From: Streptomyces sp. YPW6
Lineage (GTDB): Bacteria; Actinomycetota; Actinomycetes; Streptomycetales; Streptomycetaceae
DNA length: 64,000 nucleotides
Assembly: GCF_018866325.1 (NCBI RefSeq)
Contig: NZ_CP076457.1
Coordinates: 7,599,001-7,663,000, forward strand
Reading direction: 5' to 3'
The notes beneath the pieces are model-generated. The model was not told the origin of the DNA and did no database searches. It was given only the letters and a program-made list of their open reading frames with translations. Both the position numbers and the translations under genes were made by a program. The first letter of the stretch is position 1, and the number at the start of each line of letters is the position of its first letter. This document shows positions 44,922 through 53,784 of the stretch, piece after piece.

Positions 44922-46067
44922 TCATGTCCGGCGGCGGGCGTTGAGCCGCGCGGCCTGGCGCGTCAGATGGTCGCGCTCGGCGAGCGTCGGCGCCTTGTGG
45001 GCAGCCTCCGCGTACAGCCGCGCGGCCGTCGGCAGGTCGCCGTCCCGTTCGTGCAGATACGCCGCGACCGCCGTATGGCGGGGCAACGAGTCGCTCAGCG
45101 TGGCGAGTTCGGCCAGCCCGGCGCGTGGACCGTCGGCCTCGCCGACAGCCACCGCCCGGTTGAGCCGGACGACCGGGCTGTCCGTCAGGCCCGCCAACTC
45201 GTCGTACCACTCCACGATCTGCACCCAGTCGGTCTCCTCGGCGGTCGGCGCGTCCGCGTGGAGCGCCGCGACGGCTGCCTGCGCCTGGTATTCGCCCAGC
45301 CGGTCCCGGGCGAGGGCCGCCTGCAGAATCTCCACACCCTCGGCGATCATTCCGGTGTCCCACCGCCCCCGGTCCTGCTCCGCGAGCGGCACCAGGCTTC
45401 CGTCGGGCGCGGTCCGGGAGGCGCGCCGGGCATGGTGGAGCAGCATGAGGGCGAGCAGCCCCGCCACCTCCGGGTGGTCGATCGCGGCCGCGAGCTGCCG
45501 GGTGAGCCGGATCGCCTCCGCGGCGAGGTCGAGATCCCCGGAATAGCCCTCGTTGAACACCAGATACAGCACGCGCAGCACGGTGGAGACATCGCCGGGC
45601 CGGTCGAACCGCACACCGGAGACGGTGCGCTTCGCCCGGCTGATCCGCTGCGCCATGGTCGCCTCGGGCACCAGGTACGCCCGGGCGATCTGGCGGGTCG
45701 TGAGCCCGCCGACGGCGCGCAGCGTGAGCGCGACCGCCGACGACGGCGTCAGCGAGGGGTGGGCGCACAGGAAGTAGAGCTGGAGCGTGTCGTCCACCGT
45801 CGGCGCGGGACCCGGCACGGGTTCCTCATCGAGGCGGTCCTCGCGGCGGCGCCGGGAGACGTCCGCCCGGGTCGCGTCGAGGAACCGCCGCCAGGCCACG
45901 GTGACCAGCCAGCCCTTGGGGTCCCGCGGCGCGTCGCCCGGCCATACGCGGACCGCCTCCACCAGAGCGTCCTGCACGGCGTCCTCGGCCGCCGCGAAGT
46001 CGGCTCCGCGGCGGACGAGGACGGCGAGCACGCTCGGGGTGAGACTTCGCAGCAGGAGCTCGTCCAT
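44922..46067 (-). CDS. ECF42-type RNA polymerase sigma factor
   Basis: The 381-residue sigma factor has region 2 (AAEDAVQDALVEAVRVWP, DPKGWLVTVAWRRFLDATR), region 4 (GLTTRQIARAYLVPEATMAQ) and a long TPR-like C-terminal domain of about 200 residues. That architecture, directly after a YCII/DGPF protein, defines the ECF42 group. The C-terminal domain probably controls sigma activity, since no anti-sigma factor is present. It follows the YCII gene by 7 nt. Confidence 0.92.
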   Translation of the reverse strand: MDELLLRSLTPSVLAVLVRRGADFAAAEDAVQDALVEAVRVWPGDAPRDPKGWLVTVAWRRFLDATRADVSRRRREDRLDEEPVPGPAPTVDDTLQLYFLCAHPSLTPSSAVALTLRAVGGLTTRQIARAYLVPEATMAQRISRAKRTVSGVRFDRPGDVSTVLRVLYLVFNEGYSGDLDLAAEAIRLTRQLAAAIDHPEVAGLLALMLLHHARRASRTAPDGSLVPLAEQDRGRWDTGMIAEGVEILQAALARDRLGEYQAQAAVAALHADAPTAEETDWVQIVEWYDELAGLTDSPVVRLNRAVAVGEADGPRAGLAELATLSDSLPRHTAVAAYLHERDGDLPTAARLYAEAAHKAPTLAERDHLTRQAARLNARRRT

Positions 46068-46074
46068 CGGGACG

Positions 46075-46482
46075 TCACTCCGTGACGGTGGGCGGCGCGG
46101 TCAGGAACGGGCGCACCTCCAGCCACTCGTGGATCGGCTTCCCGCCCGCCCCGGGAGCGGCGGACAGCTCCCCGGCCAGCTCGACGGCCCGGTCGTGGCT
46201 GTCCACGTCGATGATCATCCAGCCGGCGATGAGATCCTTCGTCTCGGCGAACGGCCCGTCGGTCACCGGCGGGCGGCCCTCACCGTCGTACCGGACCCAC
46301 GAGCCCTCGGGGGCGAGCGCCTGACCGTCGACGTACTCCCCGGACTTCTCCAACCGGTCCGCGAAGTCCTGCATGTACTGCATGTGCGCCGAGATCTCCT
46401 CGGGCGTCCACCGGTCCATCGGCACGTCGTTGACCGCTGCCGGGGCGCCGCGGTAGTGCTTGAGCAGCAGATACTTGGCCAT
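46075..46482 (-). CDS. YCII-related DGPF protein
   Basis: The 135-residue protein has the conserved DGPFAETKDLIAGWMIIDVD segment. YCII domains form small dimers; those next to ECF42 sigma factors carry the DGPF motif and are the sigma's main target, with an unknown enzymatic role. ATG at 46482 follows GAGGAGAGAC. Confidence 0.92.
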   Translation of the reverse strand: MAKYLLLKHYRGAPAAVNDVPMDRWTPEEISAHMQYMQDFADRLEKSGEYVDGQALAPEGSWVRYDGEGRPPVTDGPFAETKDLIAGWMIIDVDSHDRAVELAGELSAAPGAGGKPIHEWLEVRPFLTAPPTVTE

Positions 46483-46533
46483 GATGTCTCTCCTCGGTAC
46501 TGGGCGGCCCCTTCCGGCCGCTGTCACTACGGG

Positions 46534-46560
46534 GACGGAGCCGGATCCGGGTTCTCGACA
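46534..46560 (-). promoter_or_regulatory. ECF42-type promoter
   Basis: On the minus strand TGTCGA is followed after 17 bp by CGTC, matching my recollection of the ECF42 motif (TGTCGA, CG[AT]C). It lies 52 nt upstream of the YCII gene, so the sigma gene is probably autoregulated. Confidence 0.75.
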
Positions 46561-46626
46561 TCGTCGCCCGGAACTTTCCGGCTTCTCCCCACGGGGCCGG
46601 GGCAGGGTACGCACGGGACCGCGATC

Positions 46627-47835
46627 TCACTGTTCACGCAGGCCCCACGGCGACCCGTACGCGACGAGCAGATCGAGGAACGGCCGGGGGTCCAGCGCCT
46701 CCGCGCCGAGCACACCTCTGCCGCTCCAGACACCGCCCGCCACCAGCTCCAGGGCGATCACCGGGTTGACCGCCGTCTGCCAGACCACGGCCTGGGAGCC
46801 GTACTCGCGCATCGACCACTCATTGTCGACCACGTGGTAGAGGTACACCTCGCGGGGCGCGCCGTCCTTCGTGCCCTTCACCCACGTACCGGCACAGGTC
46901 TTTCCCCGCATCAGTTCGCCCAGGGAGGCCGGGTCGGGCAGGCACGCCGCGACCACGTCACGGGGCGACACGGCGCCACCGGGCACGCTCACCTTGTCCG
47001 TGCGGTCGAGGCCCAGCCGGTGCAGGGTCTTGAGGGTCTCGATGAACTCCTCTCCCAGCCCGTACTTGAACGTGACGCGACGGGACTCCACCCAGCGCGG
47101 GATCAGCAGGACCTCCTCGTGCTCGACGTTGACGCACTCCACCGGACCGATGCCCTCGGGGAAGTCGAAGACCTCCGGTTCGCTGAACGGCGCCGTGGTG
47201 AACCAGCCCCGGTCCTTCTCCCAGATGACCGGTGGGTTGAGGCACTCCTCGATGGTCGTCCAGATCGAGAACGACGGGGCGAAGTCATAGCCCTCGACGG
47301 TGAGGTTCGCACCGTCCCGGACGCCGATCTCCTCGATCTCGTCGAACAACTCGTCCGCCGCGTAACGGGCGAAGACATCGGAGAGCCCCGGCTCGACGCC
47401 CACCCCGACGAGCGCGAGCCGTCCCGACTCCTCCCACGCCGCGGCACGCTCGAACTGCCCGTCGCCGAGCTTGACCCCGCACTCCTCGTACGGGCGTTCC
47501 GGGTGAGGGGAGGACAGGGACATGGCCATGTCCAGATAGTCGGCCCCGGCGTCCAGCGCCGCGTCGAACAACGGCATCACGAAGCGCGGGTCGGTGGCGT
47601 TCACGAGGATGTCGCACCGCTGCTCGGCGATCAGGGCGGCGACCGCCGCCCGGTCCGAGGCATCGACGCGCAGCGCGGTGAACCTCGCCCCGTCGTCGCC
47701 GAGCGCGGCCACCGCCGCCTGGGCCCGGGAGAGGTCGTAGTCGGTGACGACCATGTGGTCGAAGAAGGAGCGGCGGGCGGCGATTCTGGTGATCGCCGTG
47801 CCCACGCCACCTGCGCCGACGAGGAGTACACGCAT
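46627..47835 (-). CDS. Saccharopine dehydrogenase-like oxidoreductase
   Basis: The 402-residue enzyme has an N-terminal NAD(P)-binding motif GAGGVGTAITRIAA (8-21) and the family segment ILVNATDPRFVMPLFDAALD, followed by the alpha/beta C-terminal domain. Such proteins act in lysine, polyamine or opine-type amine metabolism. The true substrate is unknown. It is divergent from a TetR regulator. Confidence 0.87.
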   Translation of the reverse strand: MRVLLVGAGGVGTAITRIAARRSFFDHMVVTDYDLSRAQAAVAALGDDGARFTALRVDASDRAAVAALIAEQRCDILVNATDPRFVMPLFDAALDAGADYLDMAMSLSSPHPERPYEECGVKLGDGQFERAAAWEESGRLALVGVGVEPGLSDVFARYAADELFDEIEEIGVRDGANLTVEGYDFAPSFSIWTTIEECLNPPVIWEKDRGWFTTAPFSEPEVFDFPEGIGPVECVNVEHEEVLLIPRWVESRRVTFKYGLGEEFIETLKTLHRLGLDRTDKVSVPGGAVSPRDVVAACLPDPASLGELMRGKTCAGTWVKGTKDGAPREVYLYHVVDNEWSMREYGSQAVVWQTAVNPVIALELVAGGVWSGRGVLGAEALDPRPFLDLLVAYGSPWGLREQ

Positions 47836-47931
47836 GGCGGATGTGCCTTTCGTCGAGGGGCCCGGCATTACGGGCCGGTGCCCTTGGGTTCGTCCATGAA
47901 AGGGGCGCACTTGAGTAACGTCAACGCCGTT

Positions 47932-47942
47932 GGCATAAGATG
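47932..47942. promoter_or_regulatory. Candidate TetR operator
   Basis: CAACG-C-CGTTG is a perfect 11-nt palindrome in the 160-nt gap between the divergent saccharopine dehydrogenase-like and TetR genes. Confidence 0.45.
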
Positions 47943-47995
47943 GGCGGACCCGGCAGGCACCGCCGCGCGGGTGTCGGGAGAGGGGAGAGGCGCCG

Positions 47996-48724
47996 ATGGC
48001 GAAGAAGGTGGTCCCGGAGGAGGAGCGACGGCGCAGGCGGCCGACACGCCAGGGCGTGGTCGTCACCCAGCACCTGATCGTCGAGACCGCCCTGCGGATG
48101 CTCCACGAACACGGCAGGGACGGACTGACCGTGCGCCGCCTGGGCCTCGCCCTCGGAGCCGACCCGAGCACGCTCTACCGCTACTTCCGCGGCATCGACG
48201 ACCTGACCCTGGCCATCGCCGACGAACTGATCGGACGCGCGATGCGCGGCTGGCGGGCCACCGGACAGTGGCGCACGGACCTGCGCGAGATCGGCCTGCG
48301 CATCCACACCGCCTACCTGGCCCACCCGGAAGCCGCGGTGCTGACCGCCAGCCGGGTCAGCGGTCGGACCAACGAGATCGCCGGTGACGAGACGGTCCTG
48401 GGCATCCTGCGATCGACCGGACTGCCCGGCCCGGACGTCGTACGGATCTACCAGGCTTTCGTCGACCAGGCGCTCGCCTTCGCCGCCCTGGACGCCGCGA
48501 GCCTCGCCCTGCCCGAAGCGGCCCGCGCCGCCGACGAACAGGTCTGGCACGCCACCTACGCCGAACTGCCGGCGACGACCCACCCGAACATCGCCGCCCT
48601 CGCACCGCTGCTGGTCGCGAGAATGAACGACAGCGCGTACCCCACGGCCCTGGAGATGCTGCTCGACAGCGCCGAGGCGAGCGTCGGGCGTGCGCGGCGC
48701 GGCAGCGACCCGGACAACACCTGA
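47996..48724 (+). CDS. TetR-family regulator
   Basis: The 242-residue protein has a TetR helix-turn-helix (GLTVRRLGLALGADPSTLYR, 42-62) after a basic tail rich in arginine. The C-terminal ligand domain is helical. It is the likely regulator of the divergent saccharopine dehydrogenase-like gene. ATG at 47996 follows GGGGAGAGGC. Confidence 0.9.
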   Translation: MAKKVVPEEERRRRRPTRQGVVVTQHLIVETALRMLHEHGRDGLTVRRLGLALGADPSTLYRYFRGIDDLTLAIADELIGRAMRGWRATGQWRTDLREIGLRIHTAYLAHPEAAVLTASRVSGRTNEIAGDETVLGILRSTGLPGPDVVRIYQAFVDQALAFAALDAASLALPEAARAADEQVWHATYAELPATTHPNIAALAPLLVARMNDSAYPTALEMLLDSAEASVGRARRGSDPDNT

Positions 48725-48909
48725 ACCCGGGCACGTAAGCGGCTCCACCGCGGCCCGCCCGAAGGCGTCCGCCGTGACGCGGAAGCCCTCCAGCCCCGAG
48801 CCGCGCCCCTACCTTGATCACCGCGGAGCTGATCCGCCGGCCGGAGCACACAGGGCCGAAGCACACAGAGGCCGGCACAAGACCGGATACCACGATTTAT
48901 ATTGACTCA

Positions 48910-49509
48910 ATGCGATCTGCTCCTTGGTGGGCCTTGGTCTCCTCCGGGTGCGCTCCCGTTCTGCTCGTCGGCTCCTGGATGATTGCCCAGCTGCGCCAGG
49001 GACCGGCGTACGATCCCGCGACGGAGACGCTGAGCGTGCTCGCCTCCTACGGCGCCACCAGCTACTGGCTGATGACAGGAATGCTGCTGGTGCTGGGGAC
49101 GTGTTACGTGGCGACGGCGCACGCGCTCCGGCAGGCCGCGCTCCCCGGCCGGGTGGCCCTGGCCGGCGGCGGCCTGGCGGCGCTGGCCCTGACGCTGGTG
49201 CCCGCCCCGAGCAGCGGCGGGGCGCTGGAGCACGGGGCGGTGGCCACGGTGGGCGTCGTGCTGCTGGCGGTGTGGCCACCGTTGGCCGCCACCCGGGGCG
49301 GGAGACCGGTGCCGTGGGGGCTGCGCCTGGATGTGTCGCTCGCCGCGAGCGCGCTCATGTTCGCGAGTGCCCTGTGGTTCCTGGCGGAGCTCCAGAGCGC
49401 ACGGGCCCCTGGCGTCGCCGAGCGCGTCGTGACGTTTCTTCAGGCGTTGTGGCCCTTTCTGGTGGTCCTCTCCTGCCGCCGAGGCATCGCCCCCGGGCCC
49501 CCGGGGTGA
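48910..49509 (+). CDS. DUF998 membrane protein
   Basis: The 199-residue protein has five to six hydrophobic helices with short loops, and an early WMIAQLRQGPAYDPATETLS segment typical of DUF998. Its function is unknown. A TATATT box lies just before the ATG, suggesting a leaderless transcript. Confidence 0.82.
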   Translation: MRSAPWWALVSSGCAPVLLVGSWMIAQLRQGPAYDPATETLSVLASYGATSYWLMTGMLLVLGTCYVATAHALRQAALPGRVALAGGGLAALALTLVPAPSSGGALEHGAVATVGVVLLAVWPPLAATRGGRPVPWGLRLDVSLAASALMFASALWFLAELQSARAPGVAERVVTFLQALWPFLVVLSCRRGIAPGPPG

Positions 49510-49530
49510 ATCCCGGGCGGGCAGCCGGAT

Positions 49531-50076
49531 CTACGGGGCCGCCCGGCGCCGCAGCCACGCGCTGATGACCGCGTAGTCGACGTCCCTGAGCCCCTGCCGC
49601 GGCTCCACCCGGTGGAGCAGGGCGGGGCCCGAGTGGTGGACGGCGACCCAGGACCGGTCGGTGCCGGTGATCTCGTCATCGACCCAGACGAAGGGCCGGC
49701 CGGCGGCCCGGGCGACGAGGGTGCGGGTCTTCCAGTGCAGCCCGATTCGCACATCCTCTTCCTCCTCGTCACCGACGGCGCCCTCTGCCTCGGGGGACGA
49801 CGGCAGGCCGAGGACCGGCAACGACGGCAGGCCGATCCGGGGAGCTACCCAGGTGTTCGCGTCCTCCATCCATGTGGTCGCCCAGACCAGCTCGCAGGGC
49901 AGAGCCGTGAGCCGGCACCCGTGCTGGGGATTGATCCTGGCCAGAAGCGGGTTCTCCCGGGTGCCCGGGGCATCGGGGCCCGTCTCGTAGGTCGGGTACG
50001 GGCGGGAAGCACCGAAGGGGATGAGCGGTCCGTCGACATCGAGGAACAGCAGCGGCCGCTGGTCTGCAAGGGTCAC
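49531..50076 (-). CDS. HAD-like protein
   Basis: The 181-residue protein starts at GTG and holds the HAD motif I LLFLDVDGPL, a motif II-like VWATTWMEDAN and a motif IV-like FVWVDDEI. It is probably a small phosphatase-like hydrolase; the substrate is unknown. An acidic insert (EEEEDV) sits between motifs. Confidence 0.82.
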   Translation of the reverse strand: MTLADQRPLLFLDVDGPLIPFGASRPYPTYETGPDAPGTRENPLLARINPQHGCRLTALPCELVWATTWMEDANTWVAPRIGLPSLPVLGLPSSPEAEGAVGDEEEEDVRIGLHWKTRTLVARAAGRPFVWVDDEITGTDRSWVAVHHSGPALLHRVEPRQGLRDVDYAVISAWLRRRAAP

Positions 50077-50085
50077 GCGGGCACC

Positions 50086-50560
50086 CTAGCGATACGGGAA
50101 GGTTGAGGTGAGGGGCTCGACCCACACGTTCCGGTAGCGGATCCTGCTGCCGTGGTCCTGAAGCCTGATCGCCCTGCGGCCGTCCCCTCGGCTGCGCTAC
50201 CCCCCGGTGGGTCCGTCGACGGCGACGTCGTCGAGGACGGTGACGCCGTGGACCACGTCTCCCGGTCGGTGGTGGGGAGCAGCTCGGTCCGGCGCACCTT
50301 CTCCCCGTCGACGTGGCTGCTCACCGCCTTCGTGCCGGGTGCCGGGTTCGGACCGTTGGAGTAGCGCAGGCCCACGTCGTACGTCCCCGCCCTGCCAGTC
50401 TCCACGTCGAAGCTGACAGCTGCGCCCTCCTGACCGAAATCGTCGACGAAGCCGCCGCCGGAGACGCGCAGGGTGACGCCCGGTTCCTGGGGCGGGAGTT
50501 CGTCCTGCGGCCGGGGCGCCGCCCGACGGAATGCGCGTCGGGCTTCCAGCGTCCTGCGAG
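50086..50560 (-). pseudogene. Wrecked CBM plus DUF1080 (family-16-like) gene
   Basis: Three minus-strand frames each carry a recognisable piece: a CBM6/35-like segment (VTLRVSGGGFVDDFGQEG and TYDVGLRYSNGPNP), then HGVTVLDDVAVDGPTGG in another frame, then IRLQDHGSRIRYRNVWVEPL in a third frame ending at 50086. The last two resemble the end of DUF1080 proteins. Most of the catalytic domain is deleted and there are at least two frameshifts. Confidence 0.75.
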
Positions 50561-50721
50561 GCCCACGAGGATGCGCCGACGGAACGCATCCCGGCCGAGT
50601 CGGCGCCCCGGCCGACGGCCGGCCAAGCGCGGCCAGGCTGCGACATCACGGAGAGCGATCACACGGGACGTGCGTCGGAGGCGGCGGCCCACAGCGTGGC
50701 TGTCGGCGTGGCCCACAGGAA

Positions 50722-50766
50722 GGCCCGAAGATCCACGCCCCCTGAGGAGGTGTGGACCTTCGGGCC
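50722..50766. terminator. Terminator of the FG-GAP protein gene
   Basis: GGCCCGAAG at 50722-50730 pairs with CTTCGGGCC at 50758-50766, extended by TCCAC/GTGGA inside. It lies 19 nt after the stop of the minus-strand gene. Confidence 0.75.
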
Positions 50767-50784
50767 GGCTGAATCCGCCCTGGT

Positions 50785-52707
50785 CTAGACGGCGTTGATC
50801 CTGCTCCAGGTCCAGCTGCTGCCGGAGTCGGTGAAGCTGTCCCACTTCTTCACCGGCGTGCCGAGGCCGTTGCCCGCGCTGGTGAAGGTCCACAGGGCCG
50901 TCTTGTAGCGGCCGTCGGCCTGCTTGCCGTTGTCGTACAGGACGCTGATGTCGCCCTTGCCGTCGCCGTTGAAGTCTCCGGCGACGGGCTTGCTGCTGTC
51001 CCAGTTCCAGCTGCCGAAGTCGGCGGTGCTGTCCCAGGTGCGGACGGGGTTGGTGAAGTCGTCGCCGGTGCTGGTGAAGGTCCACAGACCTGTCCGGTAG
51101 CGGCCGTCGGCTTGCCTGCCGTTGTCGTACAGGACGCTGATGTCGCCCTTGCCGTCGCCGTTGAAGTCTCCGGCGACGGGCTTGCTGCTGTCCCAGTTCC
51201 AGCTGCCGAAGTCGGCGGTGCTGTCCCAGGTGCGGACGGGGTTGGTGAAGTCGTCGCCGGTGCTGGTGAAGGTCCACAGACCTGTCCGGTAGCGGCCGTC
51301 GGCCTGCTTGCCGTTGTTGTAGAGGACGGCGATGTCGTCCTTGCCGTCGCCGTTGAAGTCGCCGTGTACGGGCTTGCTGCTGTCCCAGGTCCAGCTGCTG
51401 CCGAGGTCGCTGAGGCTGTCCCAGTTCTTCGCCGGCGCGGCGAAACCGTCGCCGGTGCTGGTGAAGGTCCACAGGGCCGTCTTGTAGCGGCCGTCGGCTT
51501 GCCTGCCGTTGTTGTAGAGGACGGCGATGTCGTCCTTGCCGTCGCCGTTGAAGTCTCCGGCGACGGGCTTGCTGCTGTCCCAGTTCCAGCTGCCGAAGTC
51601 GGCGGTGCTGTCCCAGGTGCGGACGGGGTTGGTGAAGTCGTCGCCGGTGCTGGTGAAGGTCCACAGACCTGTCCGGTAGCGGCCGTCGGCCTGCTTGCCG
51701 TTGTTGTAGAGGACGGCGATGTCGTCCTTGCCGTCGCCGTTGAAGTCGCCGTGTACGGGCTTGCTGCTGTCCCAGGTCCAGCTGCTGCCGAGGTCGCTGA
51801 GGCTGTCCCAGTTCTTCGCCGGCGCGGCGAAATCGTCGCCGGTGCTGGTGAACCGCCACAAGCCGGTGCGCCTACGGCCGTCCTCGGCGGTCCCGTAGTC
51901 GTAGAGCATGCCGACGTCGTCCGCGCCGTCGCCGTTGAAGTCGGTGGTGCTCGGCCTGTTGACCGTGTCGCGGATCCAGTCGGCGATGTCGTCGGTCCGG
52001 GTGTTGACAGCGTCGGTGCGGGTCGCGTCGACGCCGAAGCATCCGCCCTGCCAGGAGCGGCTGTTGACGGCGACGAGCTCCGGTGTGCCGTTGACCGTGC
52101 GCAGCGCGGGCCCGCCGGCGTCGCCCGCGCAGACGGCCGCGCCGTCCTTGCCCGAGATGTTCAGGTCGACGCCGACCGGGGCGGCGTCGACGGTGAAGGC
52201 GCCGGTGTGCAGCCTCAGCGGCGCCCACTCGTCCTTGGTGCGGCCGTAGCCCGCCACGGTGAGTGTGTCGCCGGACGCGGGGGGAGCCTCGGCGAGCCGG
52301 ACGGGCGCGATGTCGTTCACCGGTCCGGCGAGCCGGGCGAGGACGAGGTCACGGTCGGCACGGGGAACGAGTTCGACCACATCGCGGACGGCGCCTTCGG
52401 CGGTGGTCAGGTCGGTGCGGCCGATGGTGGCGGTGGTGGCCTGAGCGGGCTTGCCCGCCGAGACGCCGTTCGGGGCGTCGCCGAAGCAGACAGCGGAAGT
52501 GGCGATCCACATCGGCGCCACCAGGACGCCGGAACAGCCGCGGTCGTGCTCGCCCACGGTGAGCTGAGCGGTGTAGGCATGGGTGGTGTCGGCAGCGTCC
52601 GATGCCGGTCCGGTCACGGCGGTCGCGGGTGCGACGCTCAGCGTGAGAGGACTCACGATCAGGGCCGCGGTCAGCGCCGCGAGGCGCGTGGGTCTGCTGT
52701 GTCGCAT
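50785..52707 (-). CDS. Secreted trypsin-like pseudoprotease with FG-GAP repeats
   Basis: The 640-residue product has a Sec signal peptide (about 30 residues), a chymotrypsin-fold domain (about 42-255) and six FG-GAP/VCBS-type repeats with DFNGDGxDD calcium loops. The His site reads TSAVC (V73 in place of H) and the serine site reads CAGDAGGP (A197 in place of S), while the aspartate D120 is kept. So it is probably an inactive protease fold used for binding. It follows a small secreted protein on the same strand. Confidence 0.9.
   Translation of the reverse strand: MRHSRPTRLAALTAALIVSPLTLSVAPATAVTGPASDAADTTHAYTAQLTVGEHDRGCSGVLVAPMWIATSAVCFGDAPNGVSAGKPAQATTATIGRTDLTTAEGAVRDVVELVPRADRDLVLARLAGPVNDIAPVRLAEAPPASGDTLTVAGYGRTKDEWAPLRLHTGAFTVDAAPVGVDLNISGKDGAAVCAGDAGGPALRTVNGTPELVAVNSRSWQGGCFGVDATRTDAVNTRTDDIADWIRDTVNRPSTTDFNGDGADDVGMLYDYGTAEDGRRRTGLWRFTSTGDDFAAPAKNWDSLSDLGSSWTWDSSKPVHGDFNGDGKDDIAVLYNNGKQADGRYRTGLWTFTSTGDDFTNPVRTWDSTADFGSWNWDSSKPVAGDFNGDGKDDIAVLYNNGRQADGRYKTALWTFTSTGDGFAAPAKNWDSLSDLGSSWTWDSSKPVHGDFNGDGKDDIAVLYNNGKQADGRYRTGLWTFTSTGDDFTNPVRTWDSTADFGSWNWDSSKPVAGDFNGDGKGDISVLYDNGRQADGRYRTGLWTFTSTGDDFTNPVRTWDSTADFGSWNWDSSKPVAGDFNGDGKGDISVLYDNGKQADGRYKTALWTFTSAGNGLGTPVKKWDSFTDSGSSWTWSRINAV
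50850..51860. repeat. Tandem 192/195-bp repeats coding FG-GAP units
   Basis: The segment beginning CGGACGGGGTTGGTGAAGTC recurs at 51041, 51233 and 51620, steps of 192 and 387 bp, giving units of 64 and 65 codons. Two unit types alternate, and a pair of them (387 bp) is nearly duplicated, which points to recent expansion by recombination. Confidence 0.85.
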
Positions 52708-52775
52708 GTGTGGGTTCCTTGAGACGGATTCGTCGGGATGCAGGTACGGCGGTGCTGTGCGTGGTGGCCCGGGGA

Positions 52776-53267
52776 CTACTTTGTGGTCCGGATCTCGACC
52801 AGGACGTGCTCCCGGCCGTCCACGGACTCACCGACTCCCTCCCAGGTCTCCGCGGGGATGTCGTACTCGGCCTGGTCCCCCTCGGCGGTCATCTTGAGGT
52901 AGGTGTTGCCGGAGTCGTCGGTCCGCACCCCGTGCACCGAGTCGAGCTCCAGGGTCAAGAAGCCCTCATCGCCGGTGACCTTGAAGCACACGTCCTCCCG
53001 GTCGCGGGCGAGGAACCTCAGGAGGTTCGTCCCGCTCGCGCAGTCGTCCAGCACGATGTGGCCGTCGCCGCGCTTGAGGAGGAAGCCTCGCTCCGCCAGG
53101 ATCTCGTCAGCGTTCGGGTAGGTGAAGTCCTCAATGGCATAGCCGGGCGCCTCCGCGGCGACGGGTCCGGCGTCGGCGGGCTGTACCCCGGCCGTCACGG
53201 CCCATGCCAGGGCACCTACAGCGGTCGCCGTGCCCAGAACGCGCGCCAGTACGCTGCGTGATGTCAT
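52776..53267 (-). CDS. Small secreted protein
   Basis: The 163-residue product has a signal peptide (MTSRSVLARVLGTATAVGAL, cut near PADAG). The mature part, including AIEDFTYPNADEILAERGFL and KRGDGHIVL with two spaced cysteines, resembles a secreted domain I have seen in streptomycete proteins. It sits between the lipoprotein and the FG-GAP protein on the same strand. No enzymatic motif is seen. ATG at 53267 follows TAGGAGAACT. Confidence 0.78.
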   Translation of the reverse strand: MTSRSVLARVLGTATAVGALAWAVTAGVQPADAGPVAAEAPGYAIEDFTYPNADEILAERGFLLKRGDGHIVLDDCASGTNLLRFLARDREDVCFKVTGDEGFLTLELDSVHGVRTDDSGNTYLKMTAEGDQAEYDIPAETWEGVGESVDGREHVLVEIRTTK

Positions 53268-53331
53268 CACAGTTCTCCTAGAAATCGACAATCGGTAGAA
53301 TCTGAAAGAAGAAAGAACGATATGCGCGGGT

Positions 53332-53784
53332 CTACGGTGCGGCCTTCTCGCGGAGAACCAGGGACGGCGGACCGTCCGGGTCCGGACGGAACGCCACCGT
53401 CGGCCCGCCATTCGTCAGCCGCCCGAGGGAGTCACTCGGGTAGAGCTGGATGAGATCGCCCTCGCCGAACCCGCCGTCCTCGACCGACAGGAAGACGCGG
53501 TCTGTGTTCGCACCGCTGTCGACGAATTCCCATCGGCCGCTGAAGTCGCGGGCGTCGGCGCCGCCGCCGCCCGTCGCGTCGTCCGGCGATATGCCCGTCG
53601 CGAAGAACGTCCCGTCGGAGTTGAGCACGATCTCGCCGCCGGTCTCCTCGTCGCGGTAGGCGCCGGGCAGTTCGCCGGGGTCGACCGAAACCGAGCACCC
53701 TGCCACGAGGAGGGTGCAAGCGACCGCGGCCACGGCGGCGGACCATCGCAGCCGCGGCCACCGTTTGCCCGTCCTCCCCCTCAT
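53332..53784 (-). CDS. Lipoprotein coupled to the ALF-repeat protein
   Basis: The 150-residue product ends its leader in the lipobox LLVAGC (Cys about 30). The small mature domain has beta-strand segments such as GGEIVLNSDGTFFATG and FSGRWEFVD. Its ATG overlaps the stop of the ALF gene by one base, so translation is coupled. By position it could be an immunity or anchoring partner of the ALF-repeat protein. Confidence 0.75.
   Translation of the reverse strand: MRGRTGKRWPRLRWSAAVAAVACTLLVAGCSVSVDPGELPGAYRDEETGGEIVLNSDGTFFATGISPDDATGGGGADARDFSGRWEFVDSGANTDRVFLSVEDGGFGEGDLIQLYPSDSLGRLTNGGPTVAFRPDPDGPPSLVLREKAAP

Noticed and set aside
50850..51860. Possible CRISPR-like repeats
   Set aside because: Units are 192-195 bp, in frame and encode calcium-loop repeats; there are no short repeats with unique spacers.
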